From: Acidiphilium multivorum AIU301
GTDB lineage: Bacteria; Pseudomonadota; Alphaproteobacteria; Acetobacterales; Acetobacteraceae
Direction of reading: 5' to 3'
NCBI RefSeq assembly: GCF_000202835.1
Contig: NC_015186.1
Location: 992,001 to 1,056,000, forward strand
Length of the DNA: 64,000 bases
The position numbers were made by a program, and so were the translations under genes. Positions 28,559-39,576 of this stretch are shown in pieces. The notes beneath the pieces were generated by a model, which was not told the DNA's origin, ran no database searches, and saw nothing but the letters and a program-made list of their open reading frames with translations. How positions within the stretch are numbered: the first letter of the stretch is position 1; the number at the start of each line of letters is the position of its first letter.

Positions 28559-31547
28559 CGAGCCTGGCTCCTTCACGGTCGTAGAATACCGGATCGGTGA
28601 GGCGGACCGGGATCGCGCGGTCCGCGAGTTTCACGTGCAGCGTGTCGCCGATGCGGTCGCGCCCGCCGCGCACCAGGGCGAGGGCGATGGAGCGGCCGAG
28701 CGTCTCGCTCCAGTAGGCGGAGGTGACGTGGCCGAGGATCTCGGCGGGCGGCGGCCGGCTGGGATCGGCGACGAGGTGGGATCCTTCCTCGAGCACGATA
28801 TCGCCGGGCTCGGTGAACAGTCCGACGAGCTGCTTGCGCCCGGTCTGGCCGGCGAAGGCGGCGCGGTCGAGCGCGCGCTTGCCGACGAAATCGGGCTTCG
28901 CCTTGCCGATCGCCCAGGCGAGGCCGACATCGTCGGGCGTCGCCGTGCCGTCGGTCTCCTGGCCGACGATGATGTAGCCCTTCTCGGCGCGCAGAACGTG
29001 CATCGTCTCGGTGCCGTAGGCGGTGATGTCGTGCCGGCGGCCGGCGTCGAACACCGCCTCCCAGACGGCGCGGCCGTAATCGGCGGGGACGTTGATCTCG
29101 AAGCCGAGCTCGCCGGTGAAGCTGACGCGGAAGAGCCGGGCCGGGATGCCGGCGACGCGGCATTCGACCATGCTCATGTGCGGCATGGCGGCGCCGGAGA
29201 TGTCCGCCCCCTCGACGAGCGGGGCGATCACGTCGCGCGCGCGGGGGCCCTGGACGGCGATGACCGCGTATTGCTCGGTGGTGGAGGTGAGCCAGACATC
29301 GAGCTCGGGGAACTCGGTCTGCAGGTAGTCCTCCATCATGGCGAGCACGCGCGGGGCGCCGCCGGTGGTGGTGGTGACGTGGAAGCGGGTGTCGGACAGG
29401 CGGCCGATGACGCCGTCGTCGATCACGAACCCGTCCTCGCGCAGCAGCACGCCGTAGCGCAGGCGGCCGGGTTTCAGCTTGGTCCAGGCGTTGACGTACA
29501 TGCGGTTGAGGAACTCGGCGGCGTCCGGCCCCACGACCTCGATCTTGCCGAGGGTCGAGGCGTCGAAGATGCCGACGCTCGCGCGCACGGCGCGGCATTC
29601 GCGGGCGACGGCGCTGCGCATCGTCTCGCCGCCGCGCGGGAAGTAGCGGGCGCGTTTCCAGATGCCGACATCCTCGAACACCGCGCCCTGTTCCGCCGCC
29701 CAGTCGTGGATCGGGGTGTGGCGCTCGGGCTCGAACAGCGTGCCGCGGGCGTAGCCGGCGAAATAGCCGAAGGGGACCGGCGTGTAGGGCATGCGGAAGG
29801 TGGTGGTGCCGATCTCGGGGATCGGGCGGCCGAGCTCGGCCGACATGATGCCGAGCGCGTTCATGTTGGAGAGCTTGCCCTGGTCGGTCGCCATGCCGTT
29901 GGTGGTGTAGCGCTTGACGTGCTCGACCGAGCGGAAGCCCTCGCGCAGGGCGAGCGAGATGTCCTTCGCGGTGACGTCGTTCTGGAAGTCGATGAAGGCG
30001 CGGACCGAGCCGGGGTTGCGGCCGTGCGGCGTGGCGCCGAGGAAGCCGCCGGTGGCGGCGGGGGCGTTGGCGACCGCGATCGTCGCGGCGGGCGGGGCGG
30101 TGAAGCCGGCGGCGGCGGCCGCCGCCTCGCCGGCGGCGCGGCCGGAGGCGAGGGCGTCGGCCAGCGAGGTGGTGCCGGCGGCGGCACCGGCGGCGCGGCA
30201 GGCCTCGGCCGGCTCGCCGGGGATGAAGGCGTCGAGCGCGGGGTCGAAGCGGAGCTTGCCGCGGCTCTGCGAGAAGAGATGCACGCTCGGGGTGAAGCCG
30301 CCGGACATCAGCACGAGGTCGCAGGAGAGGCGCTCGCCGGCGCCGCCATCGCGCCGCGCGATGGTGGCGGCGGTGACGCGCAGCCGCCCCTCGGTGCCGG
30401 TGAGGGTGCAGCCGGGGCGGACCGGCAGGCCGGCGGCGTGGGCGGCCTCGACCAGTTCGCCGGACGGATCGGGCCGGAGATCGGCGATCGCGGCGATGCG
30501 GGCGCCGGCGCGGTGCAGGGCGAGGGCGGCAGCATAGGCGGAATCGTGCGCGGTGAAGACGACGGCGTTGCGGCCCGGCAGCACGCCGTAGCGGGTGACG
30601 TAGGTGCGCGCGGCGTCGGCCAGCATGATGCCGGGGCGGTCGTTGTCGGGGAAGGCGAGGGGGCGCTCGATGGCGCCGGTGGCGATCACCACCTCGCGGG
30701 CGCGGACCTGCCAGAGCCGGCCGCGGGGCTGGGTGTCGTCGGGTTCGCCGAGATGATCGGTGAGGTCCTGGGCGAGGCCGATCATGTTGTGCGGGAAATA
30801 GCCGAAGGCGATGGTGCGCGGCAGGATGGTGACCTGGCCGGCGGCCTGCAGCCAGCTCAGGCGGGTGGCGAGGAAGCTCGCGGCATTGGTGCCATCGAGC
30901 GTCGCATCCGTCTCGGCGAGGAGGGCGCCGCCAAGCTCGGCCTGTTCGTCGCACAGGATCACCCGCGCGCCGGAGGACGCGGCGGCGAGGGCGGCCTCGA
31001 TGCCGGCGGGGCCGGCGCCGACCACCAGCACGTCGCAATGGGCGTAGCGCTGGGCGTAGCAGGCGGCGTCCGCCGCCTCCGGGGCGCGGCCGAGGCCGGC
31101 CATGGCGCGGATGCGCGGCTCGAAGAACCGCGTCCACGCCGCTTTCGGCCACATGAAGGTCTTGTAGTAGAAGCCGGCGGGGATGAATTTCCAGAACAGG
31201 TCGGTGAGGCCGGCGAAGTCGCGTTCGAGCGAGGGGGAGCGGTTCTGGCTTTCGGCGACCAGGCCGTCATGCAGGACGACCTGGGTCGCGCGCAGGTTGG
31301 GGGTGTAGTGCCCCTCGTCGCGGCCGACGCCGACCAGGGCGTTCGGCTCCTCGGCGCCGGCGGTCAGGATGCCGCGCGGACGGTGATACTTGAAGGAACG
31401 GCCGACCAGGTGGACGCCGTTGGCGAGCAGGGCCGAGGCCAGCGTGTCGCCCGGATGGCCGGCATAGGCGCGGCCGTCGAAACGGAAGGCGAGGGTGCGG
31501 GAGCGGTCGATCCGCCCGCCCTCGGCAAGCCGGAAGCTCTGGCTCAT
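28551..31547 (-). CDS. soxA: Sarcosine oxidase alpha subunit
   Basis: This 998-residue alpha subunit holds NAD+ and the folate-binding part of sarcosine oxidase. Regions in order: an N-terminal 2Fe-2S-like fold (FDGRAYAGHPGDTLASALLA; HRPRGILTAGAEEPNALVGV), a Rossmann FAD/NAD motif (VLVVGAGPAGIEAALAAASS), a FAD domain end (SGGFTPSVHLFSQSRGKLRF) and a C-terminal aminomethyltransferase (GcvT-like) half with FTGELGFEINVPADYG and LRAEKGYIIVGQETDGTATP. Length is normal. ATGA overlap with soxD and an 8-nt overlap with soxG indicate coupled translation of the complex. Confidence 0.96.
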   Translation of the reverse strand: MSQSFRLAEGGRIDRSRTLAFRFDGRAYAGHPGDTLASALLANGVHLVGRSFKYHRPRGILTAGAEEPNALVGVGRDEGHYTPNLRATQVVLHDGLVAESQNRSPSLERDFAGLTDLFWKFIPAGFYYKTFMWPKAAWTRFFEPRIRAMAGLGRAPEAADAACYAQRYAHCDVLVVGAGPAGIEAALAAASSGARVILCDEQAELGGALLAETDATLDGTNAASFLATRLSWLQAAGQVTILPRTIAFGYFPHNMIGLAQDLTDHLGEPDDTQPRGRLWQVRAREVVIATGAIERPLAFPDNDRPGIMLADAARTYVTRYGVLPGRNAVVFTAHDSAYAAALALHRAGARIAAIADLRPDPSGELVEAAHAAGLPVRPGCTLTGTEGRLRVTAATIARRDGGAGERLSCDLVLMSGGFTPSVHLFSQSRGKLRFDPALDAFIPGEPAEACRAAGAAAGTTSLADALASGRAAGEAAAAAAGFTAPPAATIAVANAPAATGGFLGATPHGRNPGSVRAFIDFQNDVTAKDISLALREGFRSVEHVKRYTTNGMATDQGKLSNMNALGIMSAELGRPIPEIGTTTFRMPYTPVPFGYFAGYARGTLFEPERHTPIHDWAAEQGAVFEDVGIWKRARYFPRGGETMRSAVARECRAVRASVGIFDASTLGKIEVVGPDAAEFLNRMYVNAWTKLKPGRLRYGVLLREDGFVIDDGVIGRLSDTRFHVTTTTGGAPRVLAMMEDYLQTEFPELDVWLTSTTEQYAVIAVQGPRARDVIAPLVEGADISGAAMPHMSMVECRVAGIPARLFRVSFTGELGFEINVPADYGRAVWEAVFDAGRRHDITAYGTETMHVLRAEKGYIIVGQETDGTATPDDVGLAWAIGKAKPDFVGKRALDRAAFAGQTGRKQLVGLFTEPGDIVLEEGSHLVADPSRPPPAEILGHVTSAYWSETLGRSIALALVRGGRDRIGDTLHVKLADRAIPVRLTDPVFYDREGARLDG

Positions 31548-31798
31548 CGTGCGGCTCCGCGGTCGATCATGTCGGTGTAGGTGTTGCGGCGGAGGTTGAA
31601 GAAGCGGCCGCAGCCATGGGCGTGGCGCCAGCGTTCCTCGAAATCGCCGCGGGCGTTGCGGCGGATGTAGAGATAGTCGGTCCAGCCCGCGTCATCGACG
31701 GCGCGCGGGTCGGCGGCGCGGACGCGGTGGGCCTCGCCGCCATAGGCGAACTCGATTTCCGGACGGTCGCCGCAATGCGGGCAGGGGATCAGCAGCAT
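31544..31798 (-). CDS. soxD: Sarcosine oxidase delta subunit
   Basis: This short 84-residue protein begins MLLIPCPHCGDRPEIEFAYG and contains YIRRNARGDFEERWRH and HGCGRFFNLRRNT. The two CxxC-like pairs and a His are the zinc ligands of the delta subunit. The ATG read from 31798 fits the family start; the longer open frame upstream is a shadow of soxB. It lies 11 bp after soxB and overlaps soxA by 4 nt. Confidence 0.95.
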   Translation of the reverse strand: MLLIPCPHCGDRPEIEFAYGGEAHRVRAADPRAVDDAGWTDYLYIRRNARGDFEERWRHAHGCGRFFNLRRNTYTDMIDRGAAR

Positions 31799-31809
31799 GG
31801 CGGGACTCC

Positions 31810-33063
31810 TCAGTGCGCGACCGCGGCGGCGGCGGCCTCGTCGATCAGCCGGCCCTCGGCGAAACGCTCGAGGCTGAAGGGCGCGTTGATCGGGTGCGGT
31901 TCGTCGCGGGCGATGGTGTGGGCGAAGAGATCGGCGGAGCCGGGCGTGGCCTTGAAGCCGCCGGTGCCCCAGCCGCAATTGACGTAGAGGCCGGGGACCG
32001 GCGTTTTCGCGATGATCGGCGAGCGGTCCGGCGTGACGTCGACGATGCCGCCCCAGTTGCGCAGCATGCGCATGCGGCGGAACATCGGGAACAGCTCGCA
32101 GATCGCCTCCAGCGTGTGCATCGAGATGTGCAACGCGCCGCGCTGGCTGTAGGAGATGTAGGCGTCCGTGCCGGCGCCGATGACCAGCTCGCCCTTGTCC
32201 GACTGGCTGATATAGGCGTGGATCGTGTTCGACATGACGACGCAGGGAAAGCACGGCTTCACCGGCTCGGAGACCAGCGCCTGCAGCGGGAAGCTTTCGA
32301 GCGGCATGCGCAGCCCGGCCATCGCCATCACCACCGAGGTGTTGCCGGCGGCGACGACGCCGACGCGCTTCGTCGCGATCGGGCCGCGGGTGGTCTGCAC
32401 GCCGCTGACGCGGCCGGCGGCGTCGCGGTCGATGCCGGTGACCTCGCAGTTCTGGATGATGTCGACGCCGAGGGCGCTGGCGGCGCGGGCATAGCCCCAG
32501 GCGACGGCATCGTGCCGCGCCGTGCCGCCGCGCCGCTGCAGCGCGCCGCCGGTGACCGCGTGGCGCATGCCGGGGGCGATGTTCAGCGGCGGGCAGAAGG
32601 CCTTCGCCTGTTCGGGGGTGAGCCATTCGTTGTCGACGCCATTGAGGCGGTTGGCGTGGACGTGGCGGCGGAAGACCTGTTCGTCGTGCACGTTGTGGGC
32701 GAGCATCAGCACGCCGCGCTGCGAGAACATGACGTTGTAGTTCAGGTCGGCCGAGAGGCCTTCCCAGAGTTTCAGCGCGTGGTCGTAGAGTGCGGCGCTT
32801 TCGTCGAACAGGTAGTTCGAGCGGATGATGGTGGTGTTGCGGCCGGTGTTGCCGCCGCCGATCCAGCCCTTTTCCAGCACGGCGATGTTGCGCATGCCGT
32901 GCTTGCGGGCGAGGTAGTAGGCGGTGCCGAGGCCGTGGCCGCCGCCGCCGATGATGACCGCGTCATAGCCGGGCTTCGGGGCGGCATCGCGCCACTGGGC
33001 CTGCCAGCCGGCCTGGCCGTCGAGCGCGCGCCTGATGAGGGCAAGGGCGGAAAAACGCTGCAT
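31810..33063 (-). CDS. soxB: Sarcosine oxidase beta subunit
   Basis: This 417-residue catalytic subunit is a D-amino-acid-oxidase-fold flavoprotein. It has the FAD motif [20 protein letters not shown] and [19 protein letters not shown]; His184 in [15 protein letters not shown] is the expected site of covalent FMN attachment. The C-terminal [20 protein letters not shown] is also family-typical. It starts the soxBDAG set and lies 124 bp after betA on the same strand. That gap may carry its own promoter or simply be read through from betA. Confidence 0.95.
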   Translation of the reverse strand: MQRFSALALIRRALDGQAGWQAQWRDAAPKPGYDAVIIGGGGHGLGTAYYLARKHGMRNIAVLEKGWIGGGNTGRNTTIIRSNYLFDESAALYDHALKLWEGLSADLNYNVMFSQRGVLMLAHNVHDEQVFRRHVHANRLNGVDNEWLTPEQAKAFCPPLNIAPGMRHAVTGGALQRRGGTARHDAVAWGYARAASALGVDIIQNCEVTGIDRDAAGRVSGVQTTRGPIATKRVGVVAAGNTSVVMAMAGLRMPLESFPLQALVSEPVKPCFPCVVMSNTIHAYISQSDKGELVIGAGTDAYISYSQRGALHISMHTLEAICELFPMFRRMRMLRNWGGIVDVTPDRSPIIAKTPVPGLYVNCGWGTGGFKATPGSADLFAHTIARDEPHPINAPFSLERFAEGRLIDEAAAAAVAH

Positions 33064-33186
33064 TCAAAACTCCTGTCGGCAGTGACAATGCCATGCCGGA
33101 CCGCGCCGCACATCGCGCGATACGCCGCCGGGGTTGTATCGAAGCGACATGCGTCTGATCATTTCCGCCGTGCCGCTCACCGGCTG

Positions 33187-34845
33187 TCAGCGCTGGGCGG
33201 TTTGCCAGCGTTCGGCGCGATGGAACGGCGCGTTGCTCGGCGGCAGCGGGTCGCGGCCGCGGATGTGGTCGGCCGCCTTCTCGCCGATCATGATGGTGGG
33301 CGCGTTGAGATTGCCGTTGGTGATGCGCGGCATGATCGAGGAATCGGCGACGCGCAGGCGCTCGACGCCGATGACGCGGGTTTCGGGATCGACCACCGCG
33401 AGCGGATCGGCGGCATCGCCCATGCGGCAGGTGCCGCTGGGGTGGTAGGCGCTTTCGACGGCGCCGCGGATGAAGGCGTCGATCTCCGCATCGGTGGTGA
33501 CATCGGCGCCAGGGGCGATTTCGGCGCCGCGAAAGGGAGCGAAGGCCTCCTGCGCGAAGATCTCGCGGGTGAGGCGCACGCAGGCGCGCATGTCCGCCCA
33601 GTCCTGCTTCTCGCTCATGTAGTTGAAGAAGATCCGCGGCGGGGTTGCGGGATTGCGGTCGCGCAGGCGGACCCAGCCGCGGCTGTTCGAGCGCATCGGG
33701 CCGACATGGGCCTGGAAGCCGTGCTGGGTGGCGTGGGCGCGGCCATCGTAGCGGATGGCGACGGGGAGGAAGTGATACTGGATGTCTGGGTATTCGACGC
33801 CGGGGCGCGAGCGGATGAAGCCGCAGCTCTCGAAATGGTTGGTGGCGCCGAGACCGTCGTGGAACAGCAGCCAGCGCAGGCCGATCATCGCCTTGGCGAG
33901 CGGGTTCATCGCCGAATACAGCGTGATCGGCCGGGTGCAGGCGACCTGGAAGTAGAATTCGAGGTGGTCCTGCAGGTTCTCGCCGACACCGGGACGGTCG
34001 GCCACGACGTCGATGCCGAGCGCGGCGAGTTCGGCGGCGGGGCCGATGCCGGACCGCTTGAGCAGTTGCGGCGAGTTGATGGCGCCGGCGGCGAGGATCA
34101 CCTCGCGGCGGGCGCGGGCGACGATGTCCTGCCCGAAGCGGCGATAGGCGACACCGCTGGCCGCCTTGCCGGCGAAGACGATGTGCGAGACCAGGCTGCG
34201 CGCGTGCAGGGTGAGGTTGGGGCGGTTGCGGATCGGCCGCAGATAGGCGTTCGCCGTGCTCCAGCGGCGGCCGCGATGGACGGTCATGTCCATCCGGCCG
34301 AAGCCTTCCTGCTGGTAGCCGTTGACATCGTCGGTGACGGGGTAGCCGGCCTGGCGCCCGGCCTCGATGAAGGCGCGGTAGAGCGGGTTGGCGAGGCGGC
34401 CGTAGCTGGTGTGCAGCGGGCCGGAATCGCCGCGATAGGCGTCGCCGCCCTCCGCACGGGTTTCGGCGCGGCGGAAATAGGGCAGCACGTCGCGCCAGCC
34501 CCAGCCGCGCGCGCCCATTTCCTCCCAGTGCTCGAAATCCATCGCGTTGCCGCGGATGTAGACGAGGCCGTTGATCGAGGAGGAGCCGCCGAGCACCTTG
34601 CCGCGCGGCGTGTGCATCCGCCGCCCGCCGAGATGCGGCTCGGGCTCGCTGTGATAGCCCCAGTCGTACTTCCTGGTGTTCATCGGGATCGACAGCGCGC
34701 TCGGCATCTGGATGAAGGGCGAGCGGTCGGAGCCGCCGAATTCGAGCAGCAGCACGGTGGCGTTGCCATCCTCGGTGAGGCGGTTCGCCATCGCGCAGCC
34801 GGCGGAACCGGCGCCGACGATGATGTAGTCGTATTCGCTGGGCAT
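33187..34845 (-). CDS. betA: Choline dehydrogenase
   Basis: BetA is a membrane-associated GMC-family FAD enzyme that oxidises choline to betaine aldehyde and can go on to betaine. The 552-residue protein has the dinucleotide motif [23 protein letters not shown] signatures [19 protein letters not shown] and [20 protein letters not shown], and the C-terminal active site [12 protein letters not shown] with [15 protein letters not shown]. Length equals the usual ~550. It is 14 bp downstream of betB, in the same order as typical bet operons, but betI is absent. Confidence 0.94.
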   Translation of the reverse strand: MPSEYDYIIVGAGSAGCAMANRLTEDGNATVLLLEFGGSDRSPFIQMPSALSIPMNTRKYDWGYHSEPEPHLGGRRMHTPRGKVLGGSSSINGLVYIRGNAMDFEHWEEMGARGWGWRDVLPYFRRAETRAEGGDAYRGDSGPLHTSYGRLANPLYRAFIEAGRQAGYPVTDDVNGYQQEGFGRMDMTVHRGRRWSTANAYLRPIRNRPNLTLHARSLVSHIVFAGKAASGVAYRRFGQDIVARARREVILAAGAINSPQLLKRSGIGPAAELAALGIDVVADRPGVGENLQDHLEFYFQVACTRPITLYSAMNPLAKAMIGLRWLLFHDGLGATNHFESCGFIRSRPGVEYPDIQYHFLPVAIRYDGRAHATQHGFQAHVGPMRSNSRGWVRLRDRNPATPPRIFFNYMSEKQDWADMRACVRLTREIFAQEAFAPFRGAEIAPGADVTTDAEIDAFIRGAVESAYHPSGTCRMGDAADPLAVVDPETRVIGVERLRVADSSIMPRITNGNLNAPTIMIGEKAADHIRGRDPLPPSNAPFHRAERWQTAQR

Positions 34846-34859
34846 TTTCTAACGCCTCG

Positions 34860-36323
34860 TCAGTAAGGGGAGTCCACGGGCGCGAGGGCGACGTAGACGC
34901 TCTTGATCTCGGTATAGGCGTCGATCGCGGCGCGGCTGTTCTCGCGGCCGTAGCCGGACTGCTTCATGCCGCCGAAGGGAAGCTCGATCGGTGTGATATT
35001 GTAATGATTGATCCAGCAGGTGCCGGCTTCAAGGCGGGCGACGAGCGTGTGGGCGCGGGCGAGATCGCGGGTGAAGACGGCGGCGGCGAGGCCGTAGGGG
35101 GTGGCGTTGGCGCGGGCGATGGCGTCGTCCTCGTCGTCGAAGGCGAGGACCGACATCACGGGGCCGAAGATTTCCTCGCGCGCGATCGTCATGCCATCGG
35201 CGCAGCCGGCGAAGATGGTGGGTTCGATGAAGGTGTTGCCGGCGGGCACACCCTCGGTCCGGCGCTTTCCGCCGCAGACGAGGCGCGCGCCCTCGCGAAG
35301 GCCGGCCTCGATGAAGCCCATGACGCGGTCGGCGTGTTCGGGCGAGATCAGCGCGCCGATCTCGGTGGCGGGATCGAGCGGATCGCCGATGACGAGGCGC
35401 TGGGCGCGGGCGGCGAGGGTTTCGACGAAACGGTCGTGCACCGAGCGGTGGACGAAGACGCGCGTGCCGTTCGAGCAGATTTCGCCGGAGGAGTAGAAAT
35501 TCGCCAGCATCGCGGCGGCGGCGGCGCTGTCGAGATCGGCATCGGCGCAGACGATGAGCGGGGATTTGCCGCCGAGTTCGAGGGTGACGCGCTTGAGGCT
35601 GGCCGCGGCCTCGGCGGCGACGGCCTTGCCGGTGGGGACCGAGCCGGTGAGCGAGATTTTCGCGACGTCGGGGTGGCGGACGAGGGCGAGGCCGGTTTCG
35701 CCGAAGCCGTTGACGACGTTGAACAGCCCGTCCGGCAGGCCGGCCTCGCGGTAGATCGCGGCGAGTTCGAACGCGGTCAGCGGGGTTTGCGGCGCGGGCT
35801 TGAAGATCACCGCGTTGCCGCAGGCGAGGGCGGGGGCGGATTTCCAGCAGGCGATCTGCAGCGGGTAGTTCCAGGCGCCGATCGCGGCGACGACGCCGAG
35901 CGGCTCGCGCCTGGTGTAGCCGAAGGCGGCGGGCCCGAGATCGACCGACTCGCCGGTGATCGAGGCGGCGAGACCGCCGAAATATTCGAGGCATTCGGCG
36001 CCGGAAATGACATCGACAACGCTGGTTTCGGCGATCGGGCGGCCGGTATCGAGCGTTTCGGTGCGGGCGAGTTCGTCGTTGCGTTCCCGCAATATCGACG
36101 CGGCACGCAGCAGGATGCGCCCGCGTGCCGCCGCGGGGGTGGCGGCCCAGGCGCGCTGGGCCTCGCGCGCGGCGGCGACGGCGGCGGCGACGGTTTCGGC
36201 GTCGGCGATCTCGATCTCGGCCAGCACGCCGCCGGTGGCGGGGTTGCGGGTTTCGAAACGCGCGAGGCCGGCGCGCGACCACGGGCCGCCGGCGATGAAG
36301 TTGCGGCGGGGTTCGCCTGTCAT
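34860..36323 (-). CDS. betB: Betaine aldehyde dehydrogenase
   Basis: BetB uses NAD(P)+ to oxidise betaine aldehyde to glycine betaine. The 487-residue aldehyde dehydrogenase has Asn in [19 protein letters not shown], the general-base Glu in [11 protein letters not shown] and the nucleophilic Cys in [14 protein letters not shown], close to the BetB-type CxNGTRVFV. The C-terminal [15 protein letters not shown] is also typical. I chose the ATG read from 36323 (MTGEPRRNF); further upstream the frame is unconserved. It lies 14 bp after choV, so import and oxidation are co-expressed. Confidence 0.94.
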   Translation of the reverse strand: MTGEPRRNFIAGGPWSRAGLARFETRNPATGGVLAEIEIADAETVAAAVAAAREAQRAWAATPAAARGRILLRAASILRERNDELARTETLDTGRPIAETSVVDVISGAECLEYFGGLAASITGESVDLGPAAFGYTRREPLGVVAAIGAWNYPLQIACWKSAPALACGNAVIFKPAPQTPLTAFELAAIYREAGLPDGLFNVVNGFGETGLALVRHPDVAKISLTGSVPTGKAVAAEAAASLKRVTLELGGKSPLIVCADADLDSAAAAAMLANFYSSGEICSNGTRVFVHRSVHDRFVETLAARAQRLVIGDPLDPATEIGALISPEHADRVMGFIEAGLREGARLVCGGKRRTEGVPAGNTFIEPTIFAGCADGMTIAREEIFGPVMSVLAFDDEDDAIARANATPYGLAAAVFTRDLARAHTLVARLEAGTCWINHYNITPIELPFGGMKQSGYGRENSRAAIDAYTEIKSVYVALAPVDSPY

Positions 36324-36337
36324 GGCAGGGCTCCGGT

Positions 36338-37591
36338 TCAGCTGGGGGCGAGGGCGGGGGTGGGGCTCGCGTCGGTCATCGTGGCGCGGCCGGCATGGGT
36401 GAGGGCGTCGAGCACCTCGTTGGCGCCGCACCAGCCGACGATGCAGCCGTCTTCGGCGACCAGTACGGGATGGCCGCTGCGCTGGCGCTGCTCGACGACA
36501 TCCTTCAGCAGATGCGTGGTCTCGACGATGCCGACGGCACCTTCCGGTGTCGCGGTTTCGCCATCGACCGGATGGACGGCGATCGCCGCGCCGTTGCAGG
36601 AAAGACCGTCCAGCGTGCCGTCGGGGCGGAGCGAGAGGCGGTAGTGCGAGCGGTCGTCGGTGAAGCTGAACTGGGCACCCTGGGCATCGTCCCCGGTATC
36701 GAGCGGGCGCATCAGCGAGGCGGCGCGGATGGCGGTGAGCGGGTTCATGTGGCGGACGAATTCGGCGACATAGTCGGTGGCGGGACGCAGCACGATGTCT
36801 TCCGGCGCGCCGACCTGGATCACCCGGCCGTCCTTCATGATCGCGATGCGGTTGCCGAGTTTCAGCGCCTCGTCGAGATCGTGGGTGACGAAGATGATCG
36901 TCTTGTGCATGCTCTGCTGCAGGGAGAGCAGCTCGTCCTGCAGCTTGTTGCGGATCAGCGGGTCGAGCGCGGAGAAGGGCTCGTCCATCAGCAGGATGTC
37001 GGGGTCGGTGACGAGGGCGCGGGCGAGGCCGACGCGCTGCTGCATGCCGCCCGAAAGCTCATGCGCGTGCTTCTCCGCCCAGGGCAGCAGGCCGACGAGA
37101 TCGAGCCAGCGGTCGACCGCCTCGCGGGTTTCGGCGGCGCCGGTGCGGCGCAGTTCGAGGCCGAGTTCGACATTGCGGCGGACGGTGCGCCAGGGCAGCA
37201 GGGCGAATTGCTGGAAGACCATCGAGACCGCGCGGTTGCGCAGGGCGCGCAGCGCGGCCGGGGCGGGGTTGGTCATGTCGACCGTCTGGTCGCCATGGCG
37301 GATCAGGATGCGGCCGCGGGAAATCCGGTTCAGGCCGTTGACCGCGCGCAGCACGGTGGTCTTGCCCGAGCCGGACAGGCCCATGATGACGAAGATCTCG
37401 CCTTTCGCGATCTCGAGATTCACATCGGCGGCGCCGACGACGACGCCGGTGGACTCGATGATGTCGGCGCGGGTCTTGCCGGCATCGAGCATGGCGGTGG
37501 CGGCGGCGAGCCGGGTGCGGCCGGCACGGCCCTCGGCGGGCGGGAAGAGAATGTCGACATTCTCGAAACGCGCTGCGAATTCGGTGCTCAT
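36338..37591 (-). CDS. choV: Choline/betaine ABC transporter, ATP-binding protein
   Basis: This 417-residue ProV-type ATPase has Walker [17 protein letters not shown], the Q-loop [15 protein letters not shown], signature [15 protein letters not shown], Walker [16 protein letters not shown] and the switch His in [14 protein letters not shown] long N-terminal lead of about 55 residues before the first strand and a C-terminal CBS-like region ([20 protein letters not shown]) are as in ProV/ChoV. CBS domains of this family sense ionic strength in osmotic uptake systems, but whether that holds here is unknown. It overlaps choW by 4 nt. Confidence 0.93.
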   Translation of the reverse strand: MSTEFAARFENVDILFPPAEGRAGRTRLAAATAMLDAGKTRADIIESTGVVVGAADVNLEIAKGEIFVIMGLSGSGKTTVLRAVNGLNRISRGRILIRHGDQTVDMTNPAPAALRALRNRAVSMVFQQFALLPWRTVRRNVELGLELRRTGAAETREAVDRWLDLVGLLPWAEKHAHELSGGMQQRVGLARALVTDPDILLMDEPFSALDPLIRNKLQDELLSLQQSMHKTIIFVTHDLDEALKLGNRIAIMKDGRVIQVGAPEDIVLRPATDYVAEFVRHMNPLTAIRAASLMRPLDTGDDAQGAQFSFTDDRSHYRLSLRPDGTLDGLSCNGAAIAVHPVDGETATPEGAVGIVETTHLLKDVVEQRQRSGHPVLVAEDGCIVGWCGANEVLDALTHAGRATMTDASPTPALAPS

Positions 37592-38448
37592 GCGTTTTCG
37601 CGCTCCGGCCGGAACACCCGATCGAGGATGACCGCCACGATGACGATAGCGAGACCGGAGGTGAAGCCCCGGCCGATCTGCACGGTTTCCATGGCCTCGA
37701 CCACGGGTTCGCCGAGACCGCCGGCGCCGACCAGCGCGGCGATGACCACCATCGACAGGCTCAGCATGATGACCTGGGTGAGACCGGCGAGGATCGTCGG
37801 CATGGCCGCCGGGATCTCGACCTTCCAGAGCAGTTCCCAGGGCGAGGCGCCGAAGGCCTGGCCCGCCTCGATCAGCGGGCGGGGGACGTTGACGATGCCG
37901 ACATAGGTGAGGCGGACCGGGGTGGGCACCACGAAGACGACCGTCGAGATCAGGCCGGGCACGCTGCCGAGGCCGAAGAGCACCAGCGTCGGGATCAGGT
38001 AGACGAAGGTGGGCAGCGTCTGCATCAGGTCCAGCACGGGGCGCAGGATTCGGTAGAGCGTCGGGTGGTGCGCGGCGGCGACGCCGAGCGGCACGCCGAT
38101 CAGCATGCAGGCGAGGGTGGCGTAGGCGACCAGCGAGAGCGTCTCGATCGTCCGGCCCCAGTAGCCCTGGTTGAGCACGAAGGTGAGCGCAATCAGCACG
38201 AACAGCGCGAGCTTCCAGGATTTCTTGAAATACCAGGTCAGTCCGGCAAAGATCACGATCAGGATGAGCGGCGAGACCCAGTTGAGCGCGCCGGTCGTGT
38301 TGTCGAGCAGGAAACCCAGCACATCCGAAAGGACGTTGAAGAATCCCTGGAAGTTGTTTTTCAGCGCGTCGATCGCCGCCGTCGCCCATGCCCCGAGGGG
38401 GATGACATGGTGGACGATCCAGTGCTGGACGCCATCTAGCCCGTTCAT
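37588..38448 (-). CDS. choW: Choline/betaine ABC transporter, permease
   Basis: This 286-residue ProW-type permease has about six to seven membrane helices. It carries the BPD transport EAA-like loop LIEAGQAFGASPWELLWKVE with IPAAMPTILAGLTQVIM, followed by AALVGAGGLGEPVVEAMETV. The N-terminus (GVQHWIVHHVIPLGAWATAA) is the periplasmic lead usual for this subfamily. It is translated between choX (62-bp gap) and choV (ATGA overlap). Confidence 0.93.
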   Translation of the reverse strand: MNGLDGVQHWIVHHVIPLGAWATAAIDALKNNFQGFFNVLSDVLGFLLDNTTGALNWVSPLILIVIFAGLTWYFKKSWKLALFVLIALTFVLNQGYWGRTIETLSLVAYATLACMLIGVPLGVAAAHHPTLYRILRPVLDLMQTLPTFVYLIPTLVLFGLGSVPGLISTVVFVVPTPVRLTYVGIVNVPRPLIEAGQAFGASPWELLWKVEIPAAMPTILAGLTQVIMLSLSMVVIAALVGAGGLGEPVVEAMETVQIGRGFTSGLAIVIVAVILDRVFRPERENA

Positions 38449-38510
38449 CGGTCAGCCTCCGTGATCCGGCGCGCGGTGGAGGGCCGCCGCGCGCCGGAGG
38501 TTCACCCGTT

Positions 38511-39455
38511 TCAGTCCGACTTCAGGCTGGCGAGCACCGCCGCCGCGCCCGGCTTGCCGTCGACCGTGGTGACGCCGTCGAGGGTTTTCTTGACCCAGGC
38601 GGGATGCGCCTTCAGCCAGGCGGCGGCGACGGCGGGGGCCTCCTGATGCTTGACCTGGACGTCGTACATCATCTTGTTCTCGTCGCCGACCGACAGGTAG
38701 AAATGGTGCAGCAGGACGCCGACATTCGGGCAGTCCTTGGCGTAGTTGTGGCGCGTGTTGATGTAGAGCGTCGCCTCGCCTTTGTGAGGACCGAAATAGT
38801 CCCGGCCGCCGGTGAGGTAGTTGATGTGGAACTCGACGTTCATCGGCTCGGGTTCCCAGCCGAGGAAGACGATGTCCTTCTTCTTCGGGTATTTGCGGGC
38901 GACCTCGGCGAGCATGCCGGCCTCGCTCGACTGCACGAGATGGAACTTGCCGAGGTCGAACTTGTTCGCCTTGATCATGGCGAGGATATGCAGGTTGCCG
39001 TCGTTGCCCGGCTCGATGCCGTAGATCTTGTAGTTCAGTTCCTTGGCGAACTTGTGGATGTCGGCGAAGGTCTTCAGGCCCTTCTCGTAGAGGTAGTGCG
39101 GCACCACGAGCGTGTATTTGGCGTGCTTGAGGTCGGGGCCGATGACGTCGATCTCGTGCTTCTTCTCGTAGGGCGTGGTGGTCGGGTTCTGCGACGGTGT
39201 CCAGTTGTCGAGGAAGACGTCGATCTTGCCGTTGCTGAGACCGGCATACATCACCTCCAGCGAGTAGAGGTTGATGTCGGTCTTGTAGCCGAGCGCCTGG
39301 GCGACCGTCGAGAAGACCGCGTTCTGGACCACATTGTCGGTCCAGCCGATATTGGCCATGCGGATCGTCTTGCACGAGGCGGGAACCGCCGCGTGGGCGA
39401 TGCCCAGACTCATCGTGATTGACGCCAGCGCTGCGCCGATTGTGTATTTTTTCAT
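38511..39455 (-). CDS. choX: Choline ABC transporter, periplasmic substrate-binding protein
   Basis: This 314-residue OpuAC-family binding protein has a cleavable signal peptide (MKKYTIGAALASITMSLGIA, cut after AHA). The ligand site is rich in aromatics: NIGWTDN, NWTPSQNPTTTPYEKKH and FLGWEPEPMNVEFHINYLTGG. This resembles ChoX of rhizobia, which prefers choline to betaine. Genes for choline oxidation directly downstream support choline as substrate, with betaine also possible. It is the first gene of choXWV-betBA-soxBDAG, with the candidate control region at 39577-39607 upstream. Confidence 0.92.
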   Translation of the reverse strand: MKKYTIGAALASITMSLGIAHAAVPASCKTIRMANIGWTDNVVQNAVFSTVAQALGYKTDINLYSLEVMYAGLSNGKIDVFLDNWTPSQNPTTTPYEKKHEIDVIGPDLKHAKYTLVVPHYLYEKGLKTFADIHKFAKELNYKIYGIEPGNDGNLHILAMIKANKFDLGKFHLVQSSEAGMLAEVARKYPKKKDIVFLGWEPEPMNVEFHINYLTGGRDYFGPHKGEATLYINTRHNYAKDCPNVGVLLHHFYLSVGDENKMMYDVQVKHQEAPAVAAAWLKAHPAWVKKTLDGVTTVDGKPGAAAVLASLKSD

Positions 39456-39576
39456 TGTTTTCCTCTGCTCCGTTGAAAGTCCCTGTTGCGGTCCCGCGAC
39501 CGGCCTGTCCCTGCCCTGTCCCTGGAATTTTTCATCGTTCTTTCATGCGTATAGCGTATGATAGACGACGGACTGT

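Noticed and set aside
28272-31580. A very long open frame (about 1,100 codons) on the plus strand opposite soxA
   Set aside because: It is antisense to a full-length conserved gene. Its composition is Gly/Ala/Asp/Val-rich shadow sequence from high-GC codon bias. Similar shadows oppose ptsP (7965-10343), hisS/prfA (2931-5417), soxB/betA (31813-34866) and betC (14303-17272).
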